Source: Epiperipatus broadwayi
Lineage: Eukaryota > Onychophora > Udeonychophora > Euonychophora > Peripatidae
Direction of reading: 5' to 3'
Assembly (NCBI GenBank): GCA_028023455.1
Contig: JAQFVV010012489.1
Span: 4,388,575 to 4,452,574 of the forward strand
Length of the DNA: 64,000 nucleotides
Below, in pieces: positions 47,491 through 60,613 of the stretch (the stretch's first letter is position 1; every line of letters starts with the position of its first letter). Below the pieces are notes generated by a model that was not told where the DNA came from, ran no database searches, and saw nothing but the letters and a program-made list of their open reading frames with translations. Made by a program: the position numbers and the translations under genes.

Positions 47491-47797
47491 ATCTACACAA
47501 CACTCAAGTGATACAATGGGCAGGTATGTGAAGAATTCAAAAGATGATACATAGCAAAATTCAAGATTACACTTTTCCCCCCGTGTGATTGTACGAATAA
47601 ATTCTGCTACATATAATCTCTGAAATTTCTGCATGTGGTCTTCTATTCATGACTTGACTGTTATGCTAATTATTGAGAGACTAAAAAAGTATTTGGATAA
47701 AATAATATAAAAATGTGGAGAATCATTATAAAAAGGCAAATATTTTTTTATTTTTCTATTTATTATGAATAGAAATTTAACAATAATTTTTTGCATT

Positions 47798-47800
<3 letters not shown>

Positions 47801-47883
<83 letters not shown>
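47801..47883. repeat. Long (TA)n microsatellite
   Basis: About 41 uninterrupted TA copies, the longest in the window. Frames across it encode Ile-Tyr runs and are artefacts. An (AAT)n run follows at 48037-48058. Confidence 0.97.
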
Positions 47884-47887
<4 letters not shown>

Positions 47888-48879
47888 GTTTTGTTCTTAT
47901 CAGTACATCTTTCCCCTTTGCTCAATCATATGACAAACATCCATCAGTTCCAAACATCAGACCAGTCTTTCTCATTCAATTTGACTTAATCTACACACAA
48001 CTTCAACCTTTATATAATAATCCCTTAGACTTACAAAATAATAATAATAATAATAATATAGAACTATGCAATTGTACAATAAAACCCCAAGTCTTGTTTT
48101 GGACCTTCATGTCTAGATTTCCCTAGATCATAGAGTTTTACTTTTGGACATCTTTCATCTGATAAGACTTATTAAATTTATTTGCCAATAACATTTTAAG
48201 ATATATTGGCAAAAGGGTAAAATGATCAAGGCATATCTACTTAATCACCATCAGTCATAATAATCCACTACTTACCAGTTTAATATTAATTAGAATTTTA
48301 ATACTTTGATGCAATGGAAAGGACTTTTATATTTATTCCAAATAAAAAATATAGATAGCAGTATATTATCATTTCATATGTGTCAGAAGACACATACTAA
48401 AATTTTAAGAAGTTATATCCCATAATAAATTTTGAAAATGATATATATGGTGGCATTAGTAAGAAATTTTCTATTAAATAAGAAAAATGTTTTTCATTTA
48501 TTATGACATATTTTATAAAATAAAAAATGTTACATATTTTACTTAAGAGAAAAAGTATGCAATTATTGTAATATAATTCACAGTTATGTAAATTAAACAA
48601 AGACAACATCATAAGCATTTCTGCAAAAATTATAGAATTGAACACAATGACAAAAACCTAAAAATATACTTTCAAAAAACAGTGTTGTTTCTTACAATGT
48701 TCACATTATAAACAGTAAAGTGAAAACAAAACAGTATGGTCAAAAATAAATGTTAAATAGAATAAATAATTGAATGACTAATTGTTTCAAGGATATGCAA
48801 TGTTTGTACAACAAATTGAAAGACAAATTTCAACCCAAAAATTTTATCACTATGACTTCACTAAACAGCAATGAGTTTT

Positions 48880-49200
48880 CAATATAAGTAAAAATAAAAA
48901 TTGATAATAATGAATCGGAAAAAGTTAGTATTTATAAATATTTGTTTAATGTATTACTGTAGACAAAAATATAAAAGATAAAATCAATAATACAAAAAAT
49001 TCATATTAAATACAAATAATTATCTAGTGCTTAAAAAGTGTTGTTTTATTAAATATGATAGACCAATACTTTTTTATAGATGTAATGCTTGAAAATTTAA
49101 TAAAAATAAGATGCAGGTTATGAAGGTCAAAAATGAATTACTGTTGACTGAGAGGATTAACAAAAGATATATGTGGAAAATAACAAATACTTATAGACTT
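48880..49200 (+). pseudogene. Diverged LINE relic
   Basis: A plus-strand segment near 48895-48950 reads KIKIDNNESEKVSIYKYL, the counterpart of KIKIHNDELEEVNNYKYL in the 21.5-kb LINE, a region just after the reverse transcriptase core. About 200 bp further, ELLLTERINKRYMWK-like residues match the usual LTDRI..EDI tail. Stops abound. Only this C-terminal stretch remains. Confidence 0.6.
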
Positions 49201-52200
49201 AAGAAGTAAAAGTTTTCTGAGTTGATAATCTTTGTGACATTTTAGGTGCCCAAATGTCACATGACAAGAGAAATAAACCATTTGATTTTTAAAAATATTT
49301 AAATGTACAACATAACTCTAGTGAACACTCCATGTCACTAAACAATAAATATACAGTATTTTGGAAAGCATCATCATGAGTTATTCAAAAGCAGTTGCTA
49401 TTCAACAACTCTTACATTCAATTTTTTTGAGTTATGTAACAGAGTAGTTAACAAAATTAGGATTTTTTACTCTGAACAATTTAGCATAGTCCTCAAAATT
49501 CTCCATTGAAGAATGTAAATGGTTAACTTATTGAAATTTCTGTACTTATTCTATCACTTTAGTACTCAAAGTCATTTGATCCTCCCAACAAAAGTGTCTT
49601 ATCTTCTAAAAACTTTACAGATTTCTATCTTTAAGATATACTCAACCCAATTAATTTCTGGCTTTTTAAATTTGTCAATAGATTTTTTTTCCACATAATC
49701 ATTTCAGCAATTCTATATATTCTCTAATTTATTCATATCTTCAAAGTCTGCTATTTTTTTATTGTTAAATTTCTATTCACTTTATTTGTTGTCTTTATTT
49801 CTACTATTAGCTTAAAGACATTTAGAAGCACCAAGCTGCTCCAGAGCTTCCTACTATTTTTCAATTTTTATTTATTTTGTCAATTATTTTTGGATTTATT
49901 ATTGAAATCATTTTTGCATTTCAAACGTTTTATAAATTCCTTCAATTCTAATATGTCAATTTATTAGGCCGTCATACTATTTACTGTCTTAATAAAAAAC
50001 CTGGTCCAATATAACTCATTTCCCCACTGTTTATTTCATTCTTTTCAAATTGTCATTTAACATTAATCTTTAATTATTTGGTTGATAGCATTGTTAATTA
50101 TGGATGTTCTTATAATCATTTTTTTATATGTAAAACTAGCTTAATCGTACAAATATAGTGTATTACATACACAAATTTTTGCAATATATATTTTTTCTTT
50201 ACTTTTTAAATCAATCATTTAAATACATTTTCCAAATTAATAAAAGAACATTAATTAATCTTTATTTTAAGAATGGTTCTAGTTTTTCTCTAGCTTGTTT
50301 ATAATTCTAACATTTCATATATATATAATTTTAAAAGTTTTTAAAACAATATAATTTGAAATAATGTCTTCAAATTTGTCCTGGGATTCTAAAATGTATT
50401 TTTAAATATTACTTTTCCAATGGCAACTTTAAGTAGTTTTAAAAGTATTTTTTTGAACTATAAAAAAATATTTTTATCTAATTATTATATATCACGCATA
50501 TTACCATTTAAAATATTTACAAAATTAATGAAAATGTTTGTAAAATGATTTTATAAAACCAGACATCACATGACCCTTGCTTAAATATAATTTAATTAGC
50601 AAACTGTTTTTTTTTCCATTCCAATTCTACCATCTATTATAAGCTTGATAAATTAATAGATTTTTATTCAAACTTACATTAGATGGCAGAACTTGAATAA
50701 GAGAAATATTTGCAATTTAAAATAATTTTGTAAAAAAACAAAGAATATACATATTTTAAACTTACTTTACATATGACATTTCACTAAATGTGGAGTGATT
50801 GATGTGCAATCACACATTTCTTCAAAATGATCTTTTGTATGACAACAACCAGTTTAATGTTAATATATATTAATGATTAGTTTAATCACTTGCCCAATAT
50901 TTTCATATCTTGAATTCAAAATTAGTCAGAGCATGATTTTTTTTTTCAAATAAAGAGATTTATCAAATGAAAATTTTTTTAAGTAGTTTTTCCATAGCCA
51001 ACATAATATGCCATCCAGAAATAAAATGGCAACTTATTTAGAAGTCATGTAAAGTTCAAACATTGGACTGAGATAGTGAGTTTGAAAAAAATAACAATAA
51101 AGTCCTGAAACTACTACAAAATCACATCCAAGTTGTTCCAATGGGGATTTAGCTACTTTTAGCTAACAGTTAAAGATCAACAGCAATTTGGCTAGTTCAT
51201 ATAAGTATCAATTCACTAATCATGATCACTAATTAAGAAACATACAATGATATAATGTTGCCATTATCAATTGTGAGGAAGACATTTTACCATTATTAGA
51301 CATATAATTAAATTTTATCTTTTTATATAAAGTCCTATATTTGAATTTTAAAAACCATTTTTTACCAAAAAAGATTGATAAAAATCAATTTAAGATTATA
51401 CAAAAGAATCCAGAATTTTTAAATAATATATCTTAAAAATTAATTCATTTAGGTTTAATCAAAACAACTTTTGACATATATCCTTAATATATATATATAT
51501 TCAAAACTTTTATAAGATTTCAACCTCCAAATATTGATTTTATTATAGCCAGAGAAACATAAGTACTTTTTATATACACAATTTAAATTCATTGTACAAT
51601 ATACTTAAAGTCAAAGGATATAAAATATTGAATAACATAATTCAGTCTAAGGCTATTTTGTCTGCTCCATCTGAAAGAATGTTCAGCAATAATCCTTATG
51701 AGTCCTATTAATAATTTTCTGATGTTCAGAAAAATCAATCATTTTTGATTTTATAAATGCCCTTTGAGAAATACAAAAGAATTGCAGAATTTTATTTTAT
51801 TTTTTCTAATTTAAAAGAAATATCTGTCTTTAAGGTGATAATTTTATATGTGAAAAACTTGTGACAACTATAAATTTATAGGTGCAATATTTTATCAAAA
51901 TAATATTATTGAACAATAGATAAATATAAAAACAATAATGGAAAAGAAACAATAAATTATATAAATAAAACACATTCATTAAGTAGCAAAAATAGAACAT
52001 TTATTCTATTTAAGGCATTGAGTGGAATATTTATATGTATGTGAAATTCAAAAATATAAAAAGCAAAAAAAAAGAAGGGAAAGCAATGATTGTGAAGAGG
52101 AGTATGTTTAGATTTATTAAAATATAAAGATACTGAGCAGAAATGAAACTAATCAATATTAGATTTAAAAAATCAGAGAAGAATAAAATATGAATAGAGA
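49200..52200. other. AT-rich spacer, no gene seen
   Basis: T-rich and A-rich tracts with no recognised gene, RNA or element end. Confidence 0.5.
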
Positions 52201-52204
52201 GTAT

Positions 52205-52395
52205 ATAATGTTTTATATCTATGGTAATGAAAAGACAGTGGTATAGGATGAAGTAATGATTGGAATGTATACAAAAAATGGGGAAAAGGGAAGAAAATAG
52301 ATAATATTTTATATCAATGGTAATGAAAATACAACAGTATATTAGCAAAATAAAAAATGAAATGTATATAGAAAAATATCTCATTAATAGAAACA
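52205..52395. repeat. Diverged ~96-bp tandem duplication
   Basis: ATAATGTTTTATATCTATGG at 52205 recurs as ATAATATTTTATATCAATGG at 52301, each followed by TAATGAAAA and ACAGTGGTATA / ACAACAGTATA. This duplication creates the internal repeat FITIDIK in the 117-codon minus-strand frame at 52031-52384, which is otherwise Ile/Leu/Phe/Tyr low complexity and is not called as a gene. Confidence 0.75.
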
Positions 52396-52399
52396 GAAT

Positions 52400-54470
52400 A
52401 ACAGATGAAGTAGAATATAAACATCTGACATGAAAAGATGTTCTAGTTCAAAAATAGGATGTTAAAATTAGATTTATATATATACATTTTACATAGAAAT
52501 TGATCATTTTCTATATATTTATGAAACTGTTATGAACTGATAAATAATTATATTCATGTCAAACATAATGGCTTATACAGTACATTCTACTCTGTGCAAC
52601 AATATATTATTTTCTAATTAAAATGTTTTTGTCTTTTTTTTTTTTTTTTTTTTTAAAAAAAAACTAATTCTAACATTTTGTGCAGATTTTTATTTTCAGT
52701 TTTAGAAAAGTTTTCAAGAAACATTTACATTTATAATTGTGTAAAGGTTTTTTTTGCTCTAAAAGTAATCAAAATGATAGGATAAGCTTTGATCCAGGAA
52801 ACATCGAACCTGTTTCCAATGTGCCAAAGTGCATTAATTTATAATGAAGCTCTAAACTTGATATTTTTTTTAATGTTACAATGTATTAATAAAAATGAGA
52901 ACAATACTATAGAACCAAAATAATGTTGATTAATATATTTTTTTGTCTTTTAGCAGCAATTAAAACAAGAAGTTAAAACTAAAGCATAGATCATTATACA
53001 TACTATAAATTTAGAAATACACACAATGAATTAATATGAGCATTAATAGAAGAATAAAAAAGCATAAAGATATTATGTGCTCTACAAAAATAGTATTTAG
53101 TGAACCATACATAGTAAACATTACATCATTGCCCCGCGAGATTTGGAGTAATAATAGAGTAGTAGTCAACGACCATGGATCATAGTCTGGCAATATCATG
53201 TTTGTTGCTCAAACTTCTAATGATCTCCTGAGAAATAAACCATTCAACTGTTTTTTATTTAATTTATTACATTACTAATAAAGCTCATATGTTTTAAAAT
53301 ATAAAACTGTTTATAGATAATGAAATAAATTTCAATATGAATAGAAGACAACATTATGTATTATAAAATTTACTTAATTATTATTATAAAATTGCATTTT
53401 ATAATGCAATGTATAAAGTTTCAGGATATGATAATATAAACAATACAAATAAAAAAAGCACAAGTCATTTGTGACTTTTTTTGAAGTTTTTCCATAGTAA
53501 TAAGCCATGGAGTTGGCACACCAACCTAAGAAAATTGTAAATAAGAAATAGTAATGTAGACAATAATAAGAAAAACATCAGCAAATAAAAAAAATCTCTG
53601 TAAATTATTCTTTCTGTACATAAAAATATTAATAGTTTTATCTGAAAGCAAATACACACAATATATATTGTGCTTATAAGATGCCATTAAATAAAGCATA
53701 AATTATAAAAAAAAAAATTACTTAAAATAACTTATTACTTTGTTTAGTAGTTCATAACCACCATCAACACATATATGCATAGTAACACACACAACCCAAC
53801 ATGATTATTGTGAATAAATAAGAAATAACAATTTTAGGTATAAATTTAAAATGTGCAAAATGATCAGTGTTGTAAAATAACATTTAAAACAATAGAAAAT
53901 TGCTTGATAAGAATTTTGTAAAGAATATTGTGAGGTCATGCATATCTGTAGTAAAGGATGATCTGCTTTTATTATTGTTTAGGAATAACAAAAGAAAGAT
54001 GTAAAATAATTAGTTAGTGAGCAAGCATAAAAACAAATAAAAGAATATAACTTTTGATACCCACTTTTAAATATATAGTATTCATTATATATAAAAAAAA
54101 CAGTCCTTTACAATCTTCACTTTATTGAAGGCAACAACAATGTATATATTGGTTAAATTACATGTGAAGAAACTTTATTTCATAGAAGTTTAAAGTTTTC
54201 ATTGCTTTATCTCCAAACAAATGAAAGTAATACCTAAGAATGGAGAATTATTTAACACTTGTGTTCCAAACAAGATTTGTTAATTCATCGTAGTATTGTA
54301 TTCATAGAAAATGCATTTGATTTCCAGTAAATAGAAGCAAAAATTTTATGCCAAATGTTGATTTCTAACATTAATAAAAAAATTTGGCAAGTGCAATAAT
54401 ATATATGTATTGTGATGGAATAATTCATAGAGGAAGACTGACTTTAATTTTATCCAATACTGTTTTAATA
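52400..54470. other. AT-rich spacer, no gene seen
   Basis: A T-run/A-run pair at 52638-52664 can form a hairpin. A GC-richer patch at 53128-53190 (CCCCGCGAG) lies in a 62-codon minus-strand frame without a recognisable motif. Confidence 0.5.
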
Positions 54471-54474
54471 TCGA

Positions 54475-55162
54475 TAAGTCATTCTAGATCACTTTGTATC
54501 AAACTGCTCGATCTTACAGATAACTCCTCAACTGACATGTATAACTTTAGCACAATGGAGTATCACATGATGTGGAAATAAAATATTGTATTGATATAAA
54601 GAAATCACAATAAGGATAATAACATGGATATACATATATACTCAACTTGTAACTCAACCGCATTCAATCCAGCATAAAAAGATTGGGTATCACAAATAAT
54701 AAACATAGACTTATTTTTCAAGATGTATAAAAAGAACTATACACATTGAGCAATGAAGAATCTCATAACAATATGTCATACTATCATATCTTATAGATGC
54801 AAAATACTTGATTCAGGGTGGGAATACATAATAAACAATTACTTATTAAGCAATTTATATAGAACAAGGATTTATAAATCATATTTGGAAATTTATTTAT
54901 TTTTGGTATAATTATGTTTCTTAGTCTTTTTATTTTAAGAATAATTATAGTGAACAGATATAATTAAAATAAAATATTGGTCATTATACCAAATTCTAAT
55001 GTCATCATTTTATTCAAGCATTAGCAACTTATTTAGGTTTCTGTTAGAGTCATTAAGCTGATTAAGTCCAAGTTGAATATCCATTGGTTTTTTATTAAAG
55101 TGTCATTACACACAGTCAAGTGTTGGAGTTTAACCAGCAAGTTATTTGGTTATTATTATAAT

Positions 55163-55175
<13 letters not shown>
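54475..55175. repeat. ~700-bp direct duplication, copy A
   Basis: Collinear with 56433-57155. Shared landmarks in order are ACTGC.CGATCTTACA, TATTGTATTGATATAAA, ACATGGATATACATATATAC, CTTATTTTTCAAGATGTATA, AATCTCATAACAATAT, AGAACAAGGATTT.TAAATCA, AAGCATTAGCAACTTATTTA and TTATTAAAGTGTCATTACAC. Many substitutions and small indels separate the copies, so the duplication is old. No open frame is conserved between them. Confidence 0.88.

Positions 55176-55210
<35 letters not shown>
55166..55210. repeat. (TA)n microsatellite
   Basis: About 22 TA copies at the right boundary of duplication copy A. Copy B has only a short TA run at the same place, so expansion followed the duplication. Confidence 0.95.
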
Positions 55211-55212
<2 letters not shown>

Positions 55213-55293
55213 AACCATATTAAAATATATACAGTTCAAGAGTATATTGGAATTTGATAATTTTTAACAAAAATGATAAAAAGCGTAAAATTT

Positions 55294-55408
55294 TGTCAAG
55301 CGTTATTAGCCGAGAGGTCATCACAGCTGCCTTGCAAGCAAGCAGTTGGTTGCAGACAGTTGTGGGTTTGCATCCCAGCCGATGCTATGATATATGGAAA
55401 AAAAAAGG
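55294..55408 (+). mobile_element. tRNA-derived SINE, copy 5, with target duplication
   Basis: Exact A box TAGCCGAGAGG at 55307-55317, a B-box-like GGTTTGCATCC, the CCGATGC 3' acceptor arm and an A-run at 55398-55406. GTAAAATTT occurs just before (55285-55293) and just after (55409-55417), a target-site duplication. Long subfamily, with the GCAAGCAAGCAGTTG insertion. Confidence 0.9.
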
Positions 55409-55419
55409 GTAAAATTTAA

Positions 55420-56432
55420 AGATCGTTTGAACGGTTTTTTTTTTTTTTGGTTAGTATAATTTATTTATTTTTAAATACACCTGTAATAAAAGGTATTTGT
55501 TTGATATTATCTATTTAATTAAAAATAAATGTTAAAATGAGAAAGAATGTAGGCACATGCCAATTATTTATCCAGATTAACAAAGAAGTACAAATGCAAT
55601 AGATTACCATCATTAACAGTTTTAATGCTAATTAAAGATGGCCAAAGTAATTCATAAAAAAAGAAGACTGGAACTAAAAAGAAAAATAAATGTATAAGAT
55701 TATCAACTTACACATTCTGATAATAATAAAATGCACATAAGCTTCAAATCTAGAGTAAGAAAAGAATACAATTTTGATCTCATTGTCTTGTTCATTCAGC
55801 TGGAGGTTCTCGTGAGGGTCCTGGGTAGTGAAATGGATCTGCTCAGGACTTTTACTCACCTGCTGAATGAAATCTTCATGCAGAATTGAAATGAAGCATT
55901 GTGGACACTGTCTTTTCTAATAAAGAGGTCACCCCAAAAGAGCTTTCAAGTATATCCTTAAAACAAACCAGGAACATGAAAATGTTGACAAAAGAAATTA
56001 GTTAACTTCCAATGAGCTCGCGATCCCAAGAAATACATGTATACTTCAAGAATAAACACAAACTTACCTGTAAGCTAAGATTATTCATTTCCTAATTTGT
56101 GTCAAAAAATGTTTGCAAACTAACATTAACTATAAGCTTATAATACCAATAGAGACATTAACTTTTATTAATCAAAGAATTTTCTAGAAGGAACTTAAAA
56201 AGATAAGAACCATGTGAATTAATTATTTTAATTACTTGATCATTATTATCTGGATTAGTGTGAATGTGCGTTCCAATTTTATTTAATAATTTATCTTTTA
56301 AATATTTTAATTTGTTATAATAAAATATTTATCTTTGATATCAACTTTTCATAGTGTGGTATTAATGTTAGTTTATTAGAATTTATTATGTATAAATTAC
56401 CTTAGTCAACATGCTTATTTAAGTCCATAGAT
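55420..56432. other. AT-rich spacer, no gene seen
   Basis: The 61-codon minus-strand frame at 55674-55859 covers a less AT-rich patch (55795-55990) with mixed residues, but it has no recognised motif or splice context. Confidence 0.45.
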
Positions 56433-57155
56433 ACATCATTCAAAATTGCTTTGTACTCAACTGCCCGATCTTACAAATAGCTCCTCAACTTATGTGTATT
56501 ACTTTAGTGCAATTGAATATTGCATGATGTAGAAATAATATATTGTATTGATATAAATAAATTGAAATAAGCAAGATCACATGGATATACATATATACCC
56601 AAGTTAGTCACATTCAACAGCATATTATTAATAATAAACAGAGGCTTATTTTTCAAGATGTATAACAGAATCTACAGTATTCAGCAACAAGGAATCTCAT
56701 AACAATATTTTATATTATTATGTCTTGTCAATGTAGAATACTTGATTAAGTGTCAAAGTACATAATAACAATTACTTATTAAGAAATTGATATAGAACAA
56801 GGATTTCTAAATCATATTTAGAAATTCATTTAGATTTAGTATAATTATGCTTGTTAGTTCTTTTATTTTAAGAATAATTAAGAGAAATTATCAATCATTA
56901 TTCCAAATTTTAATGTCATCAATTTTTGCAAGCATTAGCAACTTATTTAGGTTTTCTTCAAGTCATTAAGCTGACTAAGTACTAATAAATTGAAAATTCC
57001 ATTGTTTTTTGTTTTTTTATTAAAGTGTCATTACACAACCTTATGTATATATTTTCTCTTAAATGTTTATTGCTTCACATCACCATAAGTCTCAAACTCA
57101 ATATTAGCCTAATATCAGGAAGTTACTTGGCTATTATTATAATCTTTATATATAC
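56433..57155. repeat. ~700-bp direct duplication, copy B
   Basis: Second copy of the 54.5-kb segment, same orientation, about 1.96 kb downstream. Near its end it has a roughly 50-bp segment (around 57040-57115) not matched in copy A, shortly before the shared TTATTATAATCTTTATATAT terminus. Confidence 0.88.
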
Positions 57156-57159
57156 ATAT

Positions 57160-59145
57160 TCAGAGTTCAGCTACCAACTATAAATATATCATAATCATAT
57201 TGCTGTTGTTTATGATTGAGTCAGAGATTAAATATCTTACCAAGTAAATCTCTTGTAAATAATCTTTAAGAAATATAAGTTACTTAATATATAAACTCAT
57301 TGTTTTACATTTCTTTTATATTTTAGAGTTAGCACTTATCAATAAGTAACTTGTTTTAATTATGTATTGGTATATATGTGGAAAATAGGATAAGATTCAT
57401 AAAGTCTCATATTACTTAGGTCAATTCTATGTTTAGTGAATCTATTAACTTAGTTTAAGTAGAGTCTCTACCTCACAGGCAACCCATCTCATTGGTTGCA
57501 CTTCATATCTGTACAATCTTTATATATAATTTGATATTACATGTTAATATTGCTTCAGTTAAATGTAAATCTGTATTCAACTATTACAATTATAAACCCT
57601 TCATTTTATAGTGATTAATGTATCTGACTGCTATATCATGACTTGGGATTTGAATCTTGCTGAACTATGTTTGAAAAAAATATTAAGACACAAGCAAGCT
57701 ATTTCTTTTCTAAATAGCCAACTATTGCCAACCCAGTTAATCATTCACTGGTTAGTAAATGGGTATCAATGTATTATTATATTAGCACTAAAGATTCCAA
57801 ATTAAATCTCAGATAGAATAGTCTGTTAAATATATAAACAAAATATAATTGCAATATGTCTTTCACCACTAATTGGAAAAAGTTCATACTCACATGGTTA
57901 TAGAGCCCAAATTTACATTTCTGATGATTTAGCTTATTATTTCAATTCCATTGTATGTATAACAAAGAATAAATTATAGATTTATAGGAAATGACAAAAG
58001 GTATGCACTGAAGATTTATTTTTATCTGTTTATAGATCAGGAATTTAAAATATTCAATTTTAAAGATAGGATTTTCACCATAGATTTGTTTAAAAAGATC
58101 AATAATATTATTTTTATCTTCCTTTCAAGACTGGTTGGTGCTTATTAATTAATATTAACAATAGATAAATAAATGACAAAACATCATTAAATTATTAATT
58201 TAAAAAATTAATAGTTTGTTTTCTTCATAATCATAATCAATATTAGAAATACTGTATTAACTAAGCTGTTTGAAAATAGTCTTGCAATTTTTGTTTATTA
58301 TGCTGTCATATTATTTTATAGGTCTAAACACATATGTGGTATTTGTTTATAAATATCTAATTAAGCATCATTTAGTAATAGGTAATAATTCAAAAACTTC
58401 GAATTACTACTTATATTAATATAAAGCAATCGAGTGTTGAGGTAATCCATACTGTAAATGAAAAATGAATGCATTATCATCCACCATTCATGATGTTATT
58501 AATATATTAGACAATGACATTTGTTTAGGTGAATGTCAAATTGATGGAGATGTCCTTATAAATTAATTGATAATTGACAATCCTAAAGCAGACTTAATTT
58601 CTATTCATTTTAATATCATGTAAATAATTAACCATATATATATATAAACATCTAACTAAGCAGCATTAGATAATAAATAATAGTTAAAATAATACACTTC
58701 AAATAGCTACTTATACTAATATTACAGATAAAAAATAACATCACTTTCATCTATTAATTAATATCTTACATGGGTGTAGCTTAAATAATATTATTAAGAT
58801 GAATTCATATTTGTTTGAATAAATATCACTGTCTAATTTACTGTTTCCATATGATCATAAATGATAGATAGAAAGTGAAATTCATTTTGCATTTGCAATG
58901 TGAATTACTTTGATCTTAAAGAGAATTACATTAATATAACTCATGATTCAAAGTTTATTATTTTAATTATTATAGATGCTTGTATTAAGCATTACATTCA
59001 TCTTCACTTTATAATAATATATCAATTTGAGAAGTGTAAAATGAGTCTAAGGTTGGTCAGCAATGTCAAATTGCAAGCAGATGATAAATATTTTTTTTTA
59101 CTTTAGCTATTTTTTTAGACAACTTTTAACAAAATATTATGAGAT
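57160..59145. other. AT-rich spacer with a minor duplication
   Basis: No gene seen. An imperfect ~80-bp direct repeat links 58348-58426 and 58645-58727 (ATCTAAT/CTAAG CA.CATT landmarks, then ACTTCGAATTACTACTTATA versus ACTTCAAATAGCTACTTATA). Confidence 0.5.
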
Positions 59146-59149
59146 ATTT

Positions 59150-59590
59150 ATTTTATATAGCATGATGTTTTTATAAACTGTAGTAGCAATAATTAGCCAT
59201 TGAGCTAATGCACATGCACTTTGGGGATTTTCACTTCCAAACACAAGATAAAGTATTTGTGAAAAGATAGAATGAATCCATATATCCTTTCTACCAAAAC
59301 ATTTATGTATGGGCAAATCTTAAGCATTTGGGAATGAGAGTGTGAAAATGTTAAGCAACCACTTTAAATTACCTTTACTATGCATGAATGAACAATGCTT
59401 GTGAAATTTATTAGAATTTATGATATGTCATTCTTAGTTGAAATTAAACATATGTAAATGAGATACTTACCTTATATAGCGTGATGTTTTTATAAAACTG
59501 TAATAGTAATAATCAGCCATTAAACTCATGCACATACGCTTTGCGGATTTTTAACTATAAATGAATACTCTCATTTTCAAACATTAGATT
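59150..59590 (+). repeat. Tandem ~320-bp repeat units, third locus
   Basis: One full unit (TAGCCATTGAGCTAATGCAC near 59191) and the start of a second (CAGCCATTAAACTCATGCAC near 59511), both in plus orientation and preceded by the shared lead-in GATGTTTTTATAAACTGTA. Internal landmarks CATTTATGTATGGGCAAATC and TTAGTTGAAATTAAACATAT identify the family of 12.99 and 44.9 kb. More diverged than those copies. Confidence 0.82.
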
Positions 59591-59599
59591 CTCTAATAG

Positions 59600-60534
59600 T
59601 ATTATTAAATCATTCAATTCTGCCACTACAATCATAGATTCAATAATAATTAATTATGCAGTTCATAATAATCCAATATTATTACTTGATTCCTCATTAT
59701 CTTTGGAAAAGAATTTGAGCAATTATAAGAAAGTACAATTTTTGGAATTGATTCCAGAATTCTCTGTCATCTTTAATGGTTTAAATAAATTTTATAACAT
59801 TAATAAGATAATATTATAGTAGTAAATAAATAATACAATAAAAGAGAAATAAGTAAAAATATTACTTTTAGAATTAGACAATTCATATAATCATTTAGAT
59901 AGTAATTTTTTTTCACATTTTATCTAAGACTAATTACATAAGTATTAGATAGAATAATGTTATTATGATAAGTTAGAAGCACAAAAACTGGACTTAAAAT
60001 AAATCAAGTATGACTTGAAATATTCAGGTTCCAATTGGAGCTCAATTTTTTTCAGATAAAGTCAAAAACTAAATATCTAATCATTAAATTAACTAGAGAC
60101 TAAATCCCCACTAAGCATCATAAATATCAACTTCTTAATATATTTCTATTGAAAAGCTTCAGTAAGTAAAGTAACATTTCAAAGGTTGATTTATTCTTTT
60201 TACTACATAATGAGGATTATATATACTTATGATGTGTTACTGACAACTTGATATTTAGCATGATCTTCTAATGATTATTGACTTAATGCTTACATAATTG
60301 ATTCTTAAAAATAAAAGTCAGCAGCAATTAAAGCAGGATAAGGTTTGAACTAATAAAATGTCAATTGATTATTAATTTTGATATAAGTAATGTTTAATTA
60401 CCCATTATGATGTACAAGTGGATAGAAAAAAATTTACCAAAATAAATTATGTAATTACACAGATTAAAGAAATTATGGTTATAATAGTAGGGTAATAGAT
60501 AAAACTCCATAAAAATCACAGCACAGCAAAAATA

Positions 60535-60613
<79 letters not shown>

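Noticed and set aside
47765-48126. Overlapping frames of 74 and 111 codons
   Set aside because: Their first third is Ile-Tyr repeats translated from the (TA)n tract, and the rest has no protein-like signature.
52031-52384. 117-codon minus-strand frame resembling a multi-pass membrane protein
   Set aside because: Residues are almost only Ile, Leu, Phe, Tyr and Ser from A-rich DNA, and its internal repetition comes from a non-coding 96-bp tandem duplication.
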